64,000 nt of DNA, taken from contig NZ_JAUSTI010000010.1 of NCBI RefSeq assembly GCF_030812775.1, forward strand, positions 62,001 through 126,000, written 5' to 3'. The notes below the pieces were generated by a model. The model saw only the letters and a list, made by a program, of their open reading frames with translations. It searched no databases and had not been told where the DNA came from. The stretch is from Paenibacillus tundrae (lineage in GTDB: Bacteria > Bacillota > Bacilli > Paenibacillales > Paenibacillaceae). Positions 35,607-43,430 of the stretch are shown here, in pieces; position 1 is the stretch's first letter, and every line of letters begins with the position of its first letter. The position numbers and the translations under genes were made by a program.

Positions 35607-36212
35607 ATGACGGAACCAGAATTGGACATTAAAACGAGGATATTGCTTGCAGCCAAGAAGCTTTTTGCAGGTCAGGGGTATGACGGGACAAGTGTCCGTC
35701 AAATCTGTGATGAAGCGGGAGCGAATGTATCCCTGGTCTCTTATCACTTTGGCGGCAAGGAAAAGGTGTTTGAGGCATTATTTGAACACTTTTTTCCTGG
35801 TCAGATGATGCACGAGCTGGTTGCAGAGCCCATGTCCCCTGTAGAAGGTGTCCGCCGAATTGTGGGTCAAGTTGTGAAGTTTACGATGACAGACACCGAG
35901 ATGAGCGACATTGTGCAGCTTGAAATTACGCTAAGGACACATCGCACACCAACAGTCTTTCGTTTCCTAGATCCGATCTGGACGAAGGTAAGAGATTTAC
36001 TGCAAGAAGGTAAAGATCAGGGCATATTTCATATTGAATCCGTCTCGTATGCTACATTACAGGTGATGGGTGCAACTTTGGCACATAAACGAGCCAAAAA
36101 CTCACGTTTTTTAGCGGATTATCAGGGAATAACTACAGAGGAACTTGCTGAGCAGACCATTGAATTTGTACTTCGAGGATTAGGAGTGACTACCGATGAA
36201 CGAAACAATTGA
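35607..36212 (+). CDS. TetR/AcrR-family transcriptional regulator
   Basis: A 201-residue regulator with an N-terminal TetR helix-turn-helix (TRILLAAKKLFAGQGYDGTS to GANVSLVSYHFGGKEKVFEAL) and a ligand-binding C-terminal domain. It follows the YhgE-like gene, whose promoter carries a 31-base palindrome, so it probably represses that gene. Its end overlaps the nitroreductase start by 17 bases. Confidence 0.9.
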   Translation: MTEPELDIKTRILLAAKKLFAGQGYDGTSVRQICDEAGANVSLVSYHFGGKEKVFEALFEHFFPGQMMHELVAEPMSPVEGVRRIVGQVVKFTMTDTEMSDIVQLEITLRTHRTPTVFRFLDPIWTKVRDLLQEGKDQGIFHIESVSYATLQVMGATLAHKRAKNSRFLADYQGITTEELAEQTIEFVLRGLGVTTDERNN

Positions 36213-36939
36213 ATTGATGATGAAGCACCGCTCTGTACGTAAATTCAAGCCAGATCCTATAAGTGAGGAACAGTTAGCAACAATCGTTGCAGCTGGACAG
36301 ATGGCTTCTTCCTCTAGCAGTGTGCAGGCGTATAGTGTAATTGCGGTAACGGATTTGACATTAAAATCGAAGCTTGCTGAGCTGGCAGGCAATCAGGCTT
36401 ACGTAAACGAATGTCCCGTTTTCTTGGTATGGTGCGCAGACCTCTTTCGACTGAAGGATGCGGCGAAACAACATATGCCTGACAAGGAAGCCTATGCAGA
36501 TTCGACGGAAAACTTCATGGTTGCTACCATTGATGTGGCGCTTGCATCACAGAACGCAGCGCTTGCCGCGGAATCACTCGGCTATGGTATCGTCTATATC
36601 GGTGGACTTCGCACACGTATAGAGGACGTTTCTGAGCTACTGGGGCTACCCGAAGGCGTATATCCGGTCTATGGCATGTGTATTGGTGTTGCTGATCAGG
36701 AGACAGGTATTCGCCCGCGCCTACCACTAGATGCTGTTCTTCATCAGAATCAGTATAATGCCGAGCAGACACTTGAAGGCATGGCGCAATATGATGAGAC
36801 CACAATTGCCTACATGAATGAACGGACACAAGGCGCGAACAAGACACCTTGGTCTGTATCGATGGCTAAACGTCTTACGGAGCCAGCACGTTTGCAAATG
36901 AAGCCTTTCTTGGAAGGCAAAGGGTTCATGAAGCGGTAA
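36196..36939 (+). CDS. NADPH-dependent nitroreductase/FMN oxidoreductase (NfrA-like)
   Basis: A 247-residue FMN protein of the nitroreductase family. The start MKHRSVRKFKPDPISEEQL and the flavin-binding segments QMASSSSSVQAYSV and GIVYIGGLRT match the NfrA/YwcG oxygen-insensitive class, which reduces nitro compounds and quinones with NADPH. It overlaps the tetR gene by 17 bases and is likely translationally coupled. A terminator follows. Confidence 0.9.
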   Translation: MNETIELMMKHRSVRKFKPDPISEEQLATIVAAGQMASSSSSVQAYSVIAVTDLTLKSKLAELAGNQAYVNECPVFLVWCADLFRLKDAAKQHMPDKEAYADSTENFMVATIDVALASQNAALAAESLGYGIVYIGGLRTRIEDVSELLGLPEGVYPVYGMCIGVADQETGIRPRLPLDAVLHQNQYNAEQTLEGMAQYDETTIAYMNERTQGANKTPWSVSMAKRLTEPARLQMKPFLEGKGFMKR

Positions 36940-36977
36940 TCTTGGTAAATTGCATAGATGAGCATGTACGGATATCA

Positions 36978-37013
36978 AAAAGGTCAGTAGGTTTCAAGCC
37001 TAACTGACCTTTT
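36978..37013. terminator. Bidirectional terminator
   Basis: AAAAGGTCAGT (36978-36988) pairs perfectly with ACTGACCTTTT (37003-37013); it lies between the convergent nitroreductase and TatD genes. Confidence 0.85.
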
Positions 37014-37024
37014 CTTATATAAGT

Positions 37025-37843
37025 TTATAGCGATGATAGTGGCAAACCGTAGAACCGTTTCGCATTCTGGTAGAAAAGTCGCCCAGCGCGTTCGGTGCCC
37101 ATCCCCATTACCTCGCACCAACTCTGAATGACTTGCCTTGTCATCGACGGATGAGTCATCCGTCCTTGAAAAGGACCTTCGAAAGGCCACGGTCCATCGG
37201 TCTCAGCCATAACCTGCTCCGATGGATATTGTCTTGCCAGTTCACGGATCTCTTCCTCATACATAATATCAGGGGTGAAAGAGACAAAATAACCGTTATC
37301 TGCCATCCGTGCAATCGTTTGGCGTGAGCCTTTGAACCAGTGGAAATGGGCACGACGGAACTGATACTTTTCAAGCAAATCACAGGCGATATCAGCATCT
37401 TCATACACGGCATGAAGAACGAGAGGTTTGTTGTACTGCTTAGCGAGCTGAATGAACTGTTCCAGCAATTCAATATAGCCGCTCTGATCCCATGAGTTCC
37501 CTGCTTGCTCCGCTTCTTGTCTGCTGTAATACGGTAAGCCCACCTCTCCAATGGCTATAGCTTGTCCGATGTGTTGTTTAATCCAACCAAGAAGCAGGTG
37601 GAGATCCTCAGCTGAAGGGAGCGATTGCTCTGGATGGTAGCCAAAGGCAGGAAATACCGAACGTGGGTGATGCTTGGCAAGTTCCAGATTGGCTTGGCAA
37701 GAATCGAGATTCATCGATACCGCAATGACGGCTTCGACCTGCTGGGAGGAGAAGGATTGCAATATAGACTGTTGTTGTGCTGGCGTGTATTGATCCAGGT
37801 GGATATGGGCATCAATTAACGGTGCTAAAGCACGAGTATTCAT
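37025..37843 (-). CDS. TatD-family metal-dependent hydrolase
   Basis: A 272-residue TIM-barrel metal-dependent hydrolase. Metal ligands are visible as DAHIHLD (N-terminal His pair), GEVGLPY, VLHAVYED, HFHWF and ETDGPWPF. TatD proteins are 3'-5' DNA/RNA exonucleases or related hydrolases; this one is more divergent than the housekeeping TatD, so the substrate is uncertain. ATG start after AGGAGGG. Monocistronic. Confidence 0.85.
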   Translation of the reverse strand: MNTRALAPLIDAHIHLDQYTPAQQQSILQSFSSQQVEAVIAVSMNLDSCQANLELAKHHPRSVFPAFGYHPEQSLPSAEDLHLLLGWIKQHIGQAIAIGEVGLPYYSRQEAEQAGNSWDQSGYIELLEQFIQLAKQYNKPLVLHAVYEDADIACDLLEKYQFRRAHFHWFKGSRQTIARMADNGYFVSFTPDIMYEEEIRELARQYPSEQVMAETDGPWPFEGPFQGRMTHPSMTRQVIQSWCEVMGMGTERAGRLFYQNAKRFYGLPLSSL

Positions 37844-37996
37844 GTTTCCCTCCTTATGATTGCTATGAGTCTATCTAGTCATGGTACGTCGTGTTTCTCA
37901 TGTTGGATCACCCATATTAGGTGAAATAATACATTTATCTTATGGGACTCTTACTGTTCTAATTGATTCATGATAATGCTCTAAAAAACTTCTAAA

Positions 37997-38024
37997 AACC
38001 CGCACTATATAGATAGGCGGGCTT
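37997..38024 (-). terminator. Terminator of the thiamine-precursor transport operon
   Basis: On the minus strand AAGCCCGC (38024-38017) pairs with GCGGGTT (38003-37997), followed by a T-rich tail. The 5' arm overlaps the end of the ATPase gene. Confidence 0.7.
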
Positions 38025-38931
38025 TGTGCTGTTCTTCTCGCATCCACTGTGAAATTTGGCGTTTACGTTCAAGAAAGGCGGAATCCTCCGTAACCGATTC
38101 ACGTCGTGGACGATCAAATGGAACAATAACCTCTTGTAGCACGGTTGCTGGGCGGTTGGACAGAACATACACCCGATCCGCTAGCAGAAGAGCTTCCTCA
38201 ATGTTGTGTGTAATGAATAACACGGAGCGGCGGTTCTGTTCCCAGATCTCCAGCAGCCAGCGCTGCATATCACTGCGCGTCAAGGCATCAAGCGCACTGA
38301 AAGGCTCATCAAGTAGCATAAGCTCTTGAGGACTGAGTAGTGCACGCAGGAAAGCAACACGCTGCTGCATCCCCCCTGAGAGCATATGTGGATAAGCACG
38401 TTCGAAGCCAGCTAGACCAACACTCGCCAACCAGTTGCGTGCTTCAGCAATCGCTTCTGGTCGAGGTAGAGCTGTCTTCGATACTTCGCCAGCTAATACT
38501 ACATTATCCTCAATCGTTCGCCAAGGCAGGAGAGCGGGCTGTTGCGGCATGTAGCTAATTTTGCCCCGTTGTCCGGTAACGTCATGCCCTTGCATAAGAA
38601 TTCGTCCAGCCTGCGGCTTGAGCAAACCGCCAATGATATGAAAAAGAGTACTTTTGCCACAGCCGGATGGACCAACAATGGCTACAAATTCGCCTTGCCC
38701 AACCGTTAGGGACAGATTATCCAATACGGATAATGTTTTGCGTCGCTCACGATATGAAGCGTGAACCTGCATAACTTCAAGTGCTGGAGAAGCTTGAGTA
38801 ACCTCGTTTGGTACTAATGTAGAATCAGACGGTTGCAAGGTTGTCTGAGTCGTTGAATTTTGGTTTGTCACATGTTCATGTTCATTCTTTTGGTTATCGG
38901 AAAGGTGATCGTTCAGCTTGTTCTGTTCGTT
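38005..38931 (-). CDS. thiZ: Thiamine-precursor ABC transporter ATPase (ThiZ-like)
   Basis: A 308-residue ABC ATPase of the nitrate/taurine/HMP class with Walker A GPSGCGKST, signature LSGGMQQRVAFLRALL, Walker B LMLLDEPFSALDALT and switch FITHNIEEA. The first 60 residues are an unusual Gln/Asn/Thr/Ser-rich tail not seen in normal family members, so the true start could be internal (MQVHASYRE). It is the last gene of the TPP-controlled operon. Confidence 0.85.
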   Translation of the reverse strand, partial: NEQNKLNDHLSDNQKNEHEHVTNQNSTTQTTLQPSDSTLVPNEVTQASPALEVMQVHASYRERRKTLSVLDNLSLTVGQGEFVAIVGPSGCGKSTLFHIIGGLLKPQAGRILMQGHDVTGQRGKISYMPQQPALLPWRTIEDNVVLAGEVSKTALPRPEAIAEARNWLASVGLAGFERAYPHMLSGGMQQRVAFLRALLSPQELMLLDEPFSALDALTRSDMQRWLLEIWEQNRRSVLFITHNIEEALLLADRVYVLSNRPATVLQEVIVPFDRPRRESVTEDSAFLERKRQISQWMREEQHKARLSI

Positions 38932-38979
38932 TCTCATCCCGGTTTCACATCCTTGCCACAAGGTTTTCCAGTGCCATTA

Positions 38980-39738
38980 TTATCGTTTTTGTGGTCGCCA
39001 GCGCACGAGCAGCTTCTCTAGTAGCGCGATCAGCAGGAAGAGCAGTAGACTGAGCGCCACAATAATCATAATGGCTACAAATAGTCGATCCGTTCGATAT
39101 GCAGACTTCTGTAACATCATATAGTATCCGATGCCCTTATCTGCGCCGATCCATTCTGCAATAATGGCACCCATCACACTATATGTAGCGGCTATTTTGA
39201 TTCCAGAGAAGACTGAGGGCAGCGCGTGCGGAAGCTCCAATTTCCAGAATAGCTGTCCACGTTTGGCGCCAGCCATACGCATATAGTTCATCATCATGGC
39301 ATCTGTACGGGTTAATCCATCCATGGCGGCAACGGCAACAGGAAAGAAGCAGACCAGAATGATGGTAATTAATTTGGGAAGCAATCCGAACCCGAACCAG
39401 ATCAGCAAAAGCGGTGCTAGCGCGATGGTTGGAATGTTCTGGCTTAGGATAAGCAATGGATAGAGCGCGGACTTTAGAAATGGGATCAGGTGAAGCACCA
39501 TGGCAATCAGCAGTCCCACCAACGTTCCTGCGGCGAATCCGATGAGTGTTAACTGGATCGTTGCCCATGCATGCATACCAAGTCGATCCACCTGTGAAGC
39601 TGCTTCACGAGCAATATCCGAAGGGGCAGGTAGCATCCACTTTTCAATATGAAATAGCGAGACGGCTCCTTGCCATATCGCAATAAAGAGAATAACCGCC
39701 ACAAGGGGCGGCCATACGCTTTTGAAATAGGCGTGCAT
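38980..39738 (-). CDS. thiX: Thiamine-precursor ABC transporter permease (ThiX-like)
   Basis: A 252-residue permease of the SsuC/TauC/ThiX class with about six transmembrane helices and the EAA loop region MMNYMRMAGAKRGQLFWKLE and ALPSVFSGIKIAA. It probably imports the pyrimidine precursor HMP or a breakdown product of thiamine. Its ATG shares one base with the stop of the preceding gene (TAATG). Confidence 0.88.
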   Translation of the reverse strand: MHAYFKSVWPPLVAVILFIAIWQGAVSLFHIEKWMLPAPSDIAREAASQVDRLGMHAWATIQLTLIGFAAGTLVGLLIAMVLHLIPFLKSALYPLLILSQNIPTIALAPLLLIWFGFGLLPKLITIILVCFFPVAVAAMDGLTRTDAMMMNYMRMAGAKRGQLFWKLELPHALPSVFSGIKIAATYSVMGAIIAEWIGADKGIGYYMMLQKSAYRTDRLFVAIMIIVALSLLLFLLIALLEKLLVRWRPQKR

Positions 39739-40031
39739 TAGCGATATTTCTCCGTTAGTTTATCCATGCTGAAGCCGGCACCGCCGCTATGGGCGATTTT
39801 GATCTGGGAGATGATGCTTGGGCTACCAGCCTCCACAAGTGCTTCATGCATTTTGCGAACAACGTCCAGCAGTTCCTCCAGCTCACCTTCCATCGTTGTT
39901 TCTAGAGGGTTGACCTGATATTTCACACCAGATTGTTGAATGACTTCAATCGCGCGATCCACATACGGATATGAGTCCTCACCATTTGGCGTCTTCGGGA
40001 TGACTTGAATACTGAGTAACGTGCTTGCCAT
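39738..40031 (-). CDS. MTH1187/YqgV-family thiamine-binding protein
   Basis: A 97-residue ferredoxin-like protein of the MTH1187/YqgV family (STLLSIQVIPKTPNGEDSYP; VNPLETTMEGELEELLDVV). Relatives bind thiamine or HMP. Placement inside a TPP-controlled HMP importer operon supports that role. The ATG at 40031 follows AAAGGAG; the frame is open to 40091. A structured repeat lies between it and the binding-protein gene. Confidence 0.85.
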   Translation of the reverse strand: MASTLLSIQVIPKTPNGEDSYPYVDRAIEVIQQSGVKYQVNPLETTMEGELEELLDVVRKMHEALVEAGSPSIISQIKIAHSGGAGFSMDKLTEKYR

Positions 40032-40061
40032 GAAGTTCACGGCTCCTTTCGAGTTGGGTTG

Positions 40062-40237
40062 TATAAGTTGAATCAGCGTTACACTTAACACTCCGATTGC
40101 AGTACCCTCTTACGATCACTGTTATCCCCGGATTTCATGAATAAATCTTAAGTGGAGTAAATCCGGGGATAAAGGTGAGCGCTCCGCTTCTCCAGATGGG
40201 TTCTGCACTCTTCGTATGTGTAAAAAAATTCAACTTA
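40062..40237 (-). repeat. Structured repeat, family 1, copy 3 (with terminal inverted repeats)
   Basis: Perfect 10-bp terminal inverted repeats TAAGTTGAAT (40064-40073) and ATTCAACTTA (40228-40237). On the minus strand: outer pairing TGCAGAACCC (40207-40198)/GGGTACTGCA (40107-40098), GAAGCGGAGCG box, central stem arms 40172-40159 and 40135-40122 (14 perfect pairs), ACAGTGATCG box. It lies inside the thiamine-precursor operon, co-oriented with it. Confidence 0.88.
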
Positions 40238-40246
40238 AAACAATGA

Positions 40247-41287
40247 TTATTGGGGTAAGAAATCGTTCGTATATGCCTTGCTCACATCGATCTGTTCCTC
40301 CAGCAGTTTCTTGCTAAACATCCAGTCCGTATAATTCTGCCATACTTCCTGTTTCTGTTCGCCCCAGCGTGGTGCATCGTCTGTGTATTTCGGGCTTAAC
40401 CACTTCTGGCTTGCAAGCACAAGATCTTTATCGAGATCCGGTACGGCTTTGATCAGAATATTAGCGGCGTCTTCGGGATGATCAATCGCATATTGGTATC
40501 CTTCGGACGTGGCTTTCATGAACGCTTTAACCAGTTCAGGATCGTTCTCAATCGTGGTTTCATTCGTTACCAATACAGGTGTGTAATAGTCGAGTGCTTC
40601 GGAGTAGTCTTTGACATACAACATGTCGATCGGCTCTCCGCGAAGCTCAGCCTCAATCCCAGTCCATGCATAGAAAATCCAGGCAAAATCGATATCTCGT
40701 TTCACGGCGGTGAAGAAGTCGGCATCGCCCATGTTAATGTTTTTCACTTTGGACACGTCAGCGCCTTCGCCCTCCATAATGGATTGCATTACGGCTTCCT
40801 CTACTGGGGAGCCCCAGCCGCCATAGGTTTTACCTTCGAAGTCTTTCGGAGATTTAATGTTCCGATCCGTCGGTGCTGCAAATCCAGATGTATTATGTTG
40901 AATAACGGCAGCAATGGAGACGAGCGGAACACCTTGGGTATGCGCCTGAGTTACACTTTCCTGATAACTCACGCCAAAAGGCACCTCATTTGAAGCGACC
41001 ATCGTATCAGCACCGCCAGCACCAGGTTGCACGATCTCCACGTTCAAGCCCTCGGCTTCGTAGAATCCTTGATCTACCGCTGCATATAAGCCGGTATGGT
41101 TCGTATTCGGTGTCCAGTCCAGTACAACTTTAACATCTCGGAGTGCTGCATTATCACCTTCACTACTGTTCTCGGTGTTGGTACTTCCGTTCGATTGGGC
41201 AGGGCCAGCTTCCTTGCTTCCGCAAGCCGTGATTGCAATCAAGGTTACGCTTAGGAGCAACAAGCCGATCATTTTAAGCCATCTCAT
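40247..41287 (-). CDS. thiY: HMP/thiamine-precursor-binding lipoprotein (ThiY-like)
   Basis: A 346-residue binding lipoprotein of the NMT1/THI5-like family: lipobox AITAC, then DVKVVLDWTPNTNHTGLYAA, the family opening in which the aromatic residues contact the pyrimidine. Further motifs are VQPGAGGADTMVASNEVPFG and YGGWGSPVEEAV. It captures HMP-type precursors for the ThiX/ThiZ transporter. The ATG at 41287 has AAGGAG 9 bases upstream. A TPP riboswitch and terminator lie in its leader. Confidence 0.9.
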   Translation of the reverse strand: MRWLKMIGLLLLSVTLIAITACGSKEAGPAQSNGSTNTENSSEGDNAALRDVKVVLDWTPNTNHTGLYAAVDQGFYEAEGLNVEIVQPGAGGADTMVASNEVPFGVSYQESVTQAHTQGVPLVSIAAVIQHNTSGFAAPTDRNIKSPKDFEGKTYGGWGSPVEEAVMQSIMEGEGADVSKVKNINMGDADFFTAVKRDIDFAWIFYAWTGIEAELRGEPIDMLYVKDYSEALDYYTPVLVTNETTIENDPELVKAFMKATSEGYQYAIDHPEDAANILIKAVPDLDKDLVLASQKWLSPKYTDDAPRWGEQKQEVWQNYTDWMFSKKLLEEQIDVSKAYTNDFLPQ

Positions 41288-41432
41288 CTTCATTCTCTCC
41301 TTCATGTTGTCCGCCTAAATGGCGAGGGTTCTCCTTGGCTTCATATCCAAGCATCGTGCATAAATCCACAGAATTATACCGGCTATGATCTGGATGTCGT
41401 TTTTTTATGTAACGTGTTATGCAAAAGAACAT

Positions 41433-41460
41433 AAAAAAAGCGCCCCGGATTCCAGGACGC
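41433..41460 (-). terminator. TPP-riboswitch expression-platform terminator
   Basis: On the minus strand GCGTCCTGG (41460-41452) pairs with CCGGGGCGC (41448-41440), followed by seven T. It stands after the aptamer, so thiamine pyrophosphate probably turns transcription off. Confidence 0.85.
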
Positions 41461-41520
41461 GTGCAGGCGTTAGAGAAGTAGCGCGCAGCGATATAGCTGG
41501 GCCTATTCGATATACTCCGA

Positions 41521-41607
41521 TTCCTACGCTGGCATGATCCAGATCAGGTCTAAGGGTTAGTATCTTGTGGGATACACTCTCAGCCGGCCAATTCCGACTC
41601 CCCTGGG
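41521..41607 (-). promoter_or_regulatory. TPP (THI-element) riboswitch aptamer
   Basis: The minus strand shows the conserved THI-box parts in order: GGGGAG (41603-41598), GCTGAGAG (near 41583), ACCCTTAGACCTGATCTGG and the 3' box CCAGCGTAGGAA (ending 41521). They precede a terminator and thiY. Confidence 0.95.
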
Positions 41608-41771
41608 AAACTATGAAGTTAAGGGTATTACTAGGTGTAATTATAGGACAGCGGGCAAAACGTGTCCAGTCATGAACTGGAATATCCAATGATGGATCTC
41701 ACGAAGTGCATGTAAGCGATCATAGATGCTGTCAATGCGCCAATCGGGATCATTAATAGATCCGTTTACCT

Positions 41772-41935
41772 TTAACGCTGGAAGAATTCAATCCATTCCT
41801 TCTCTGGGCCATAGATGAAGAAGTAACGATAACCGTTCGGTAGGGTGATAATCTCTCCATCAATAAATTCGGCCTCCGTCGCTTGTATACGCTGATATTC
41901 AGCATCGAATAGGAAAATAGTTAATTTATCTAGAT
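41772..41935 (-). pseudogene. Remnant of a VOC (glyoxalase-like) protein
   Basis: The minus strand encodes a C-terminal fragment (FLFDAEYQRIQATEAEFIDG, then EIITLPNGYRYFFIYGPEKE and WIEFFQR, stop) that looks like the last strands of a vicinal-oxygen-chelate domain, with Glu before W as metal ligand. No start or N-terminal domain is present. It is a gene relic of about 50 codons. Confidence 0.55.
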
Positions 41936-42055
41936 GTCATGATCTATATTTAAGTATAAGTATAAAGTGCCTTTATTAAAGTTCACAAAGTGTTCACTTA
42001 TGTGACCCTATTCCTCATCTTTATAATTGTCCAAGTAGAAGAGAGGATGAGAGAA

Positions 42056-42556
42056 TTGCCAACAACCAAGAAAGAACATACGTATTTTGGATTGATGATG
42101 TGCACAGGAATGGTAGTTGTTATGATGACTTTCAATTTACTGTATAACGGATTAATGGGGAGCATGTCTCCGCTAGAGATCTTATTTCAGTTTGTTCTAT
42201 GTTTTATTGTAGCTTTTGTGGTGGAAAGCTTTATCGTTGGGCCGGTGGCTCAGAAAATTGCTTTTGCATTACCATTCAACAAATCAAATAAGGTAATCGG
42301 CATTTTGACGATTTCCGTATGTATGGTTGTGGGAATGGTGCTGATGATGTCGATGTATGGGATGCTTACGGCGTATCTTGCCAATCAATTGAACGGAAAG
42401 TCTCTCGTAGAAACGTATCTTCATACCATACTGCGGAACTTTAGCCTGGCGCTACCGTTACAGTTGCTTATCATTGGGCCGCTCGTTCGATATGTATTTG
42501 GTAAATTCATAAAAGCTAAAGGGAATGCGGCTCCCTTTGTTAATTCAGAAGCCTGA
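42056..42556 (+). CDS. DUF2798 family membrane protein
   Basis: A protein of about 166 residues with two copies of a two-helix DUF2798-like unit (FGLMMCTGMVVVMMTFNLLY and GILTISVCMVVGMVLMMSMY), giving about four transmembrane helices. Function unknown. The TTG at 42056 fits the spacing of GAGAGG and the usual family start (PTTKKEH); an ATG at 42047 abuts that site and is the alternative. Confidence 0.75.
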   Translation: MPTTKKEHTYFGLMMCTGMVVVMMTFNLLYNGLMGSMSPLEILFQFVLCFIVAFVVESFIVGPVAQKIAFALPFNKSNKVIGILTISVCMVVGMVLMMSMYGMLTAYLANQLNGKSLVETYLHTILRNFSLALPLQLLIIGPLVRYVFGKFIKAKGNAAPFVNSEA

Positions 42557-42668
42557 TTGGCTTTGTGATTCCATATGCTCACTGAGTGTAGAGACAGAGT
42601 GAATCCTATATTAATTGGAAAATAGAGGATAAAAGTGTTACTATTTTTGCCATTAAGGATTTTAACAG

Positions 42669-43137
42669 GTGGTGAAGAAACTGAAGCAAATATTACTGAT
42701 TATTGTAGCCCTGTTGTTGATTACTGGGTGTAGAGATCAACTTGATGAGGAAGAATACGTTGATACTTCTTCTAATTCTAGTACCAGTTTTACTCAACTG
42801 GATAGCGAATCAGAAATCAAAGCTGAAAGTTTGCAAGAGAACGAATATATATTGCAAAATATAGATCTTAGCCCTATAGATACACAGGCACCCTTTTGTT
42901 GGCCAAATTTGCAGGCACGATGATGGATGGGAAGCGGAATTTCAGGGTCAACTACGGCTACATTCATGATCCTTCGATCAACGAAATATTCGAATTCAAT
43001 ACTCGAACGGTACAATGCATGCCATGTCAATTGATGATCGCAAGACATTTCTGGATGTAACAACAGATGAGAACATGATTGAGACGTCCGTTCAGGGGAT
43101 ACATGGAGATAACAACCTGATTTATAAGTATGATTAA
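42669..43137 (+). pseudogene. Frameshifted small lipoprotein gene
   Basis: The frame begins with a lipoprotein signal (KQILLIIVALLLITGC) and continues acidic and Ser-rich to about 42890. The protein sense then continues in another frame (LLLAKFAGTMMDGKRNFRVN, IHDPSINEIFEFN) and, from about 42995, in a third (YSNGTMHAMSIDDRKTFLDV to LIYKYD, stop 43135). Both shifts are in the same direction, as if one base were missing at each site. Either this is a decayed gene or two sequence errors. The family is not recognised. Confidence 0.65.
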
Positions 43138-43189
43138 AAATGTAAACATTAAGCGAGTATCGCTTGCATTTAAACGTTGCTTTTGTATA

Positions 43190-43408
43190 TACTGTTAATC
43201 AACAATTACAGATCGGAACATGCCGTTGAAGAGCATCCAACTCGGAGGCGTTTTCGCCAGGGGAGCGATATTTTCCCAAGTTAACCGGAACCGCCCGTTA
43301 TCGCGGACCAAGCGGCTGGAGCAGTGAATGCACTGTTTCAGCAAGTTGGGTGGCACCGCGAGCAGAGCGCTCCTCGTCCCAAGGGATGAGGGCGCTCTTT
43401 GTATTTTT
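43190..43408 (+). promoter_or_regulatory. T-box leader of serS
   Basis: The T-box core GGGTGGCACCGCG lies at 43348-43360. The terminator GAGCGC...GTCCC (43365-43380)/GGGATGAGGGCGCTC (43383-43397) with a T-rich tail follows. UGGC in the box would pair with tRNA 3' GCCA, matching the G discriminator of tRNA-Ser. Uncharged tRNA-Ser is expected to permit readthrough into serS. Confidence 0.9.
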
Positions 43409-43430
43409 ACAGCCAAAGGAGACGGTGACC

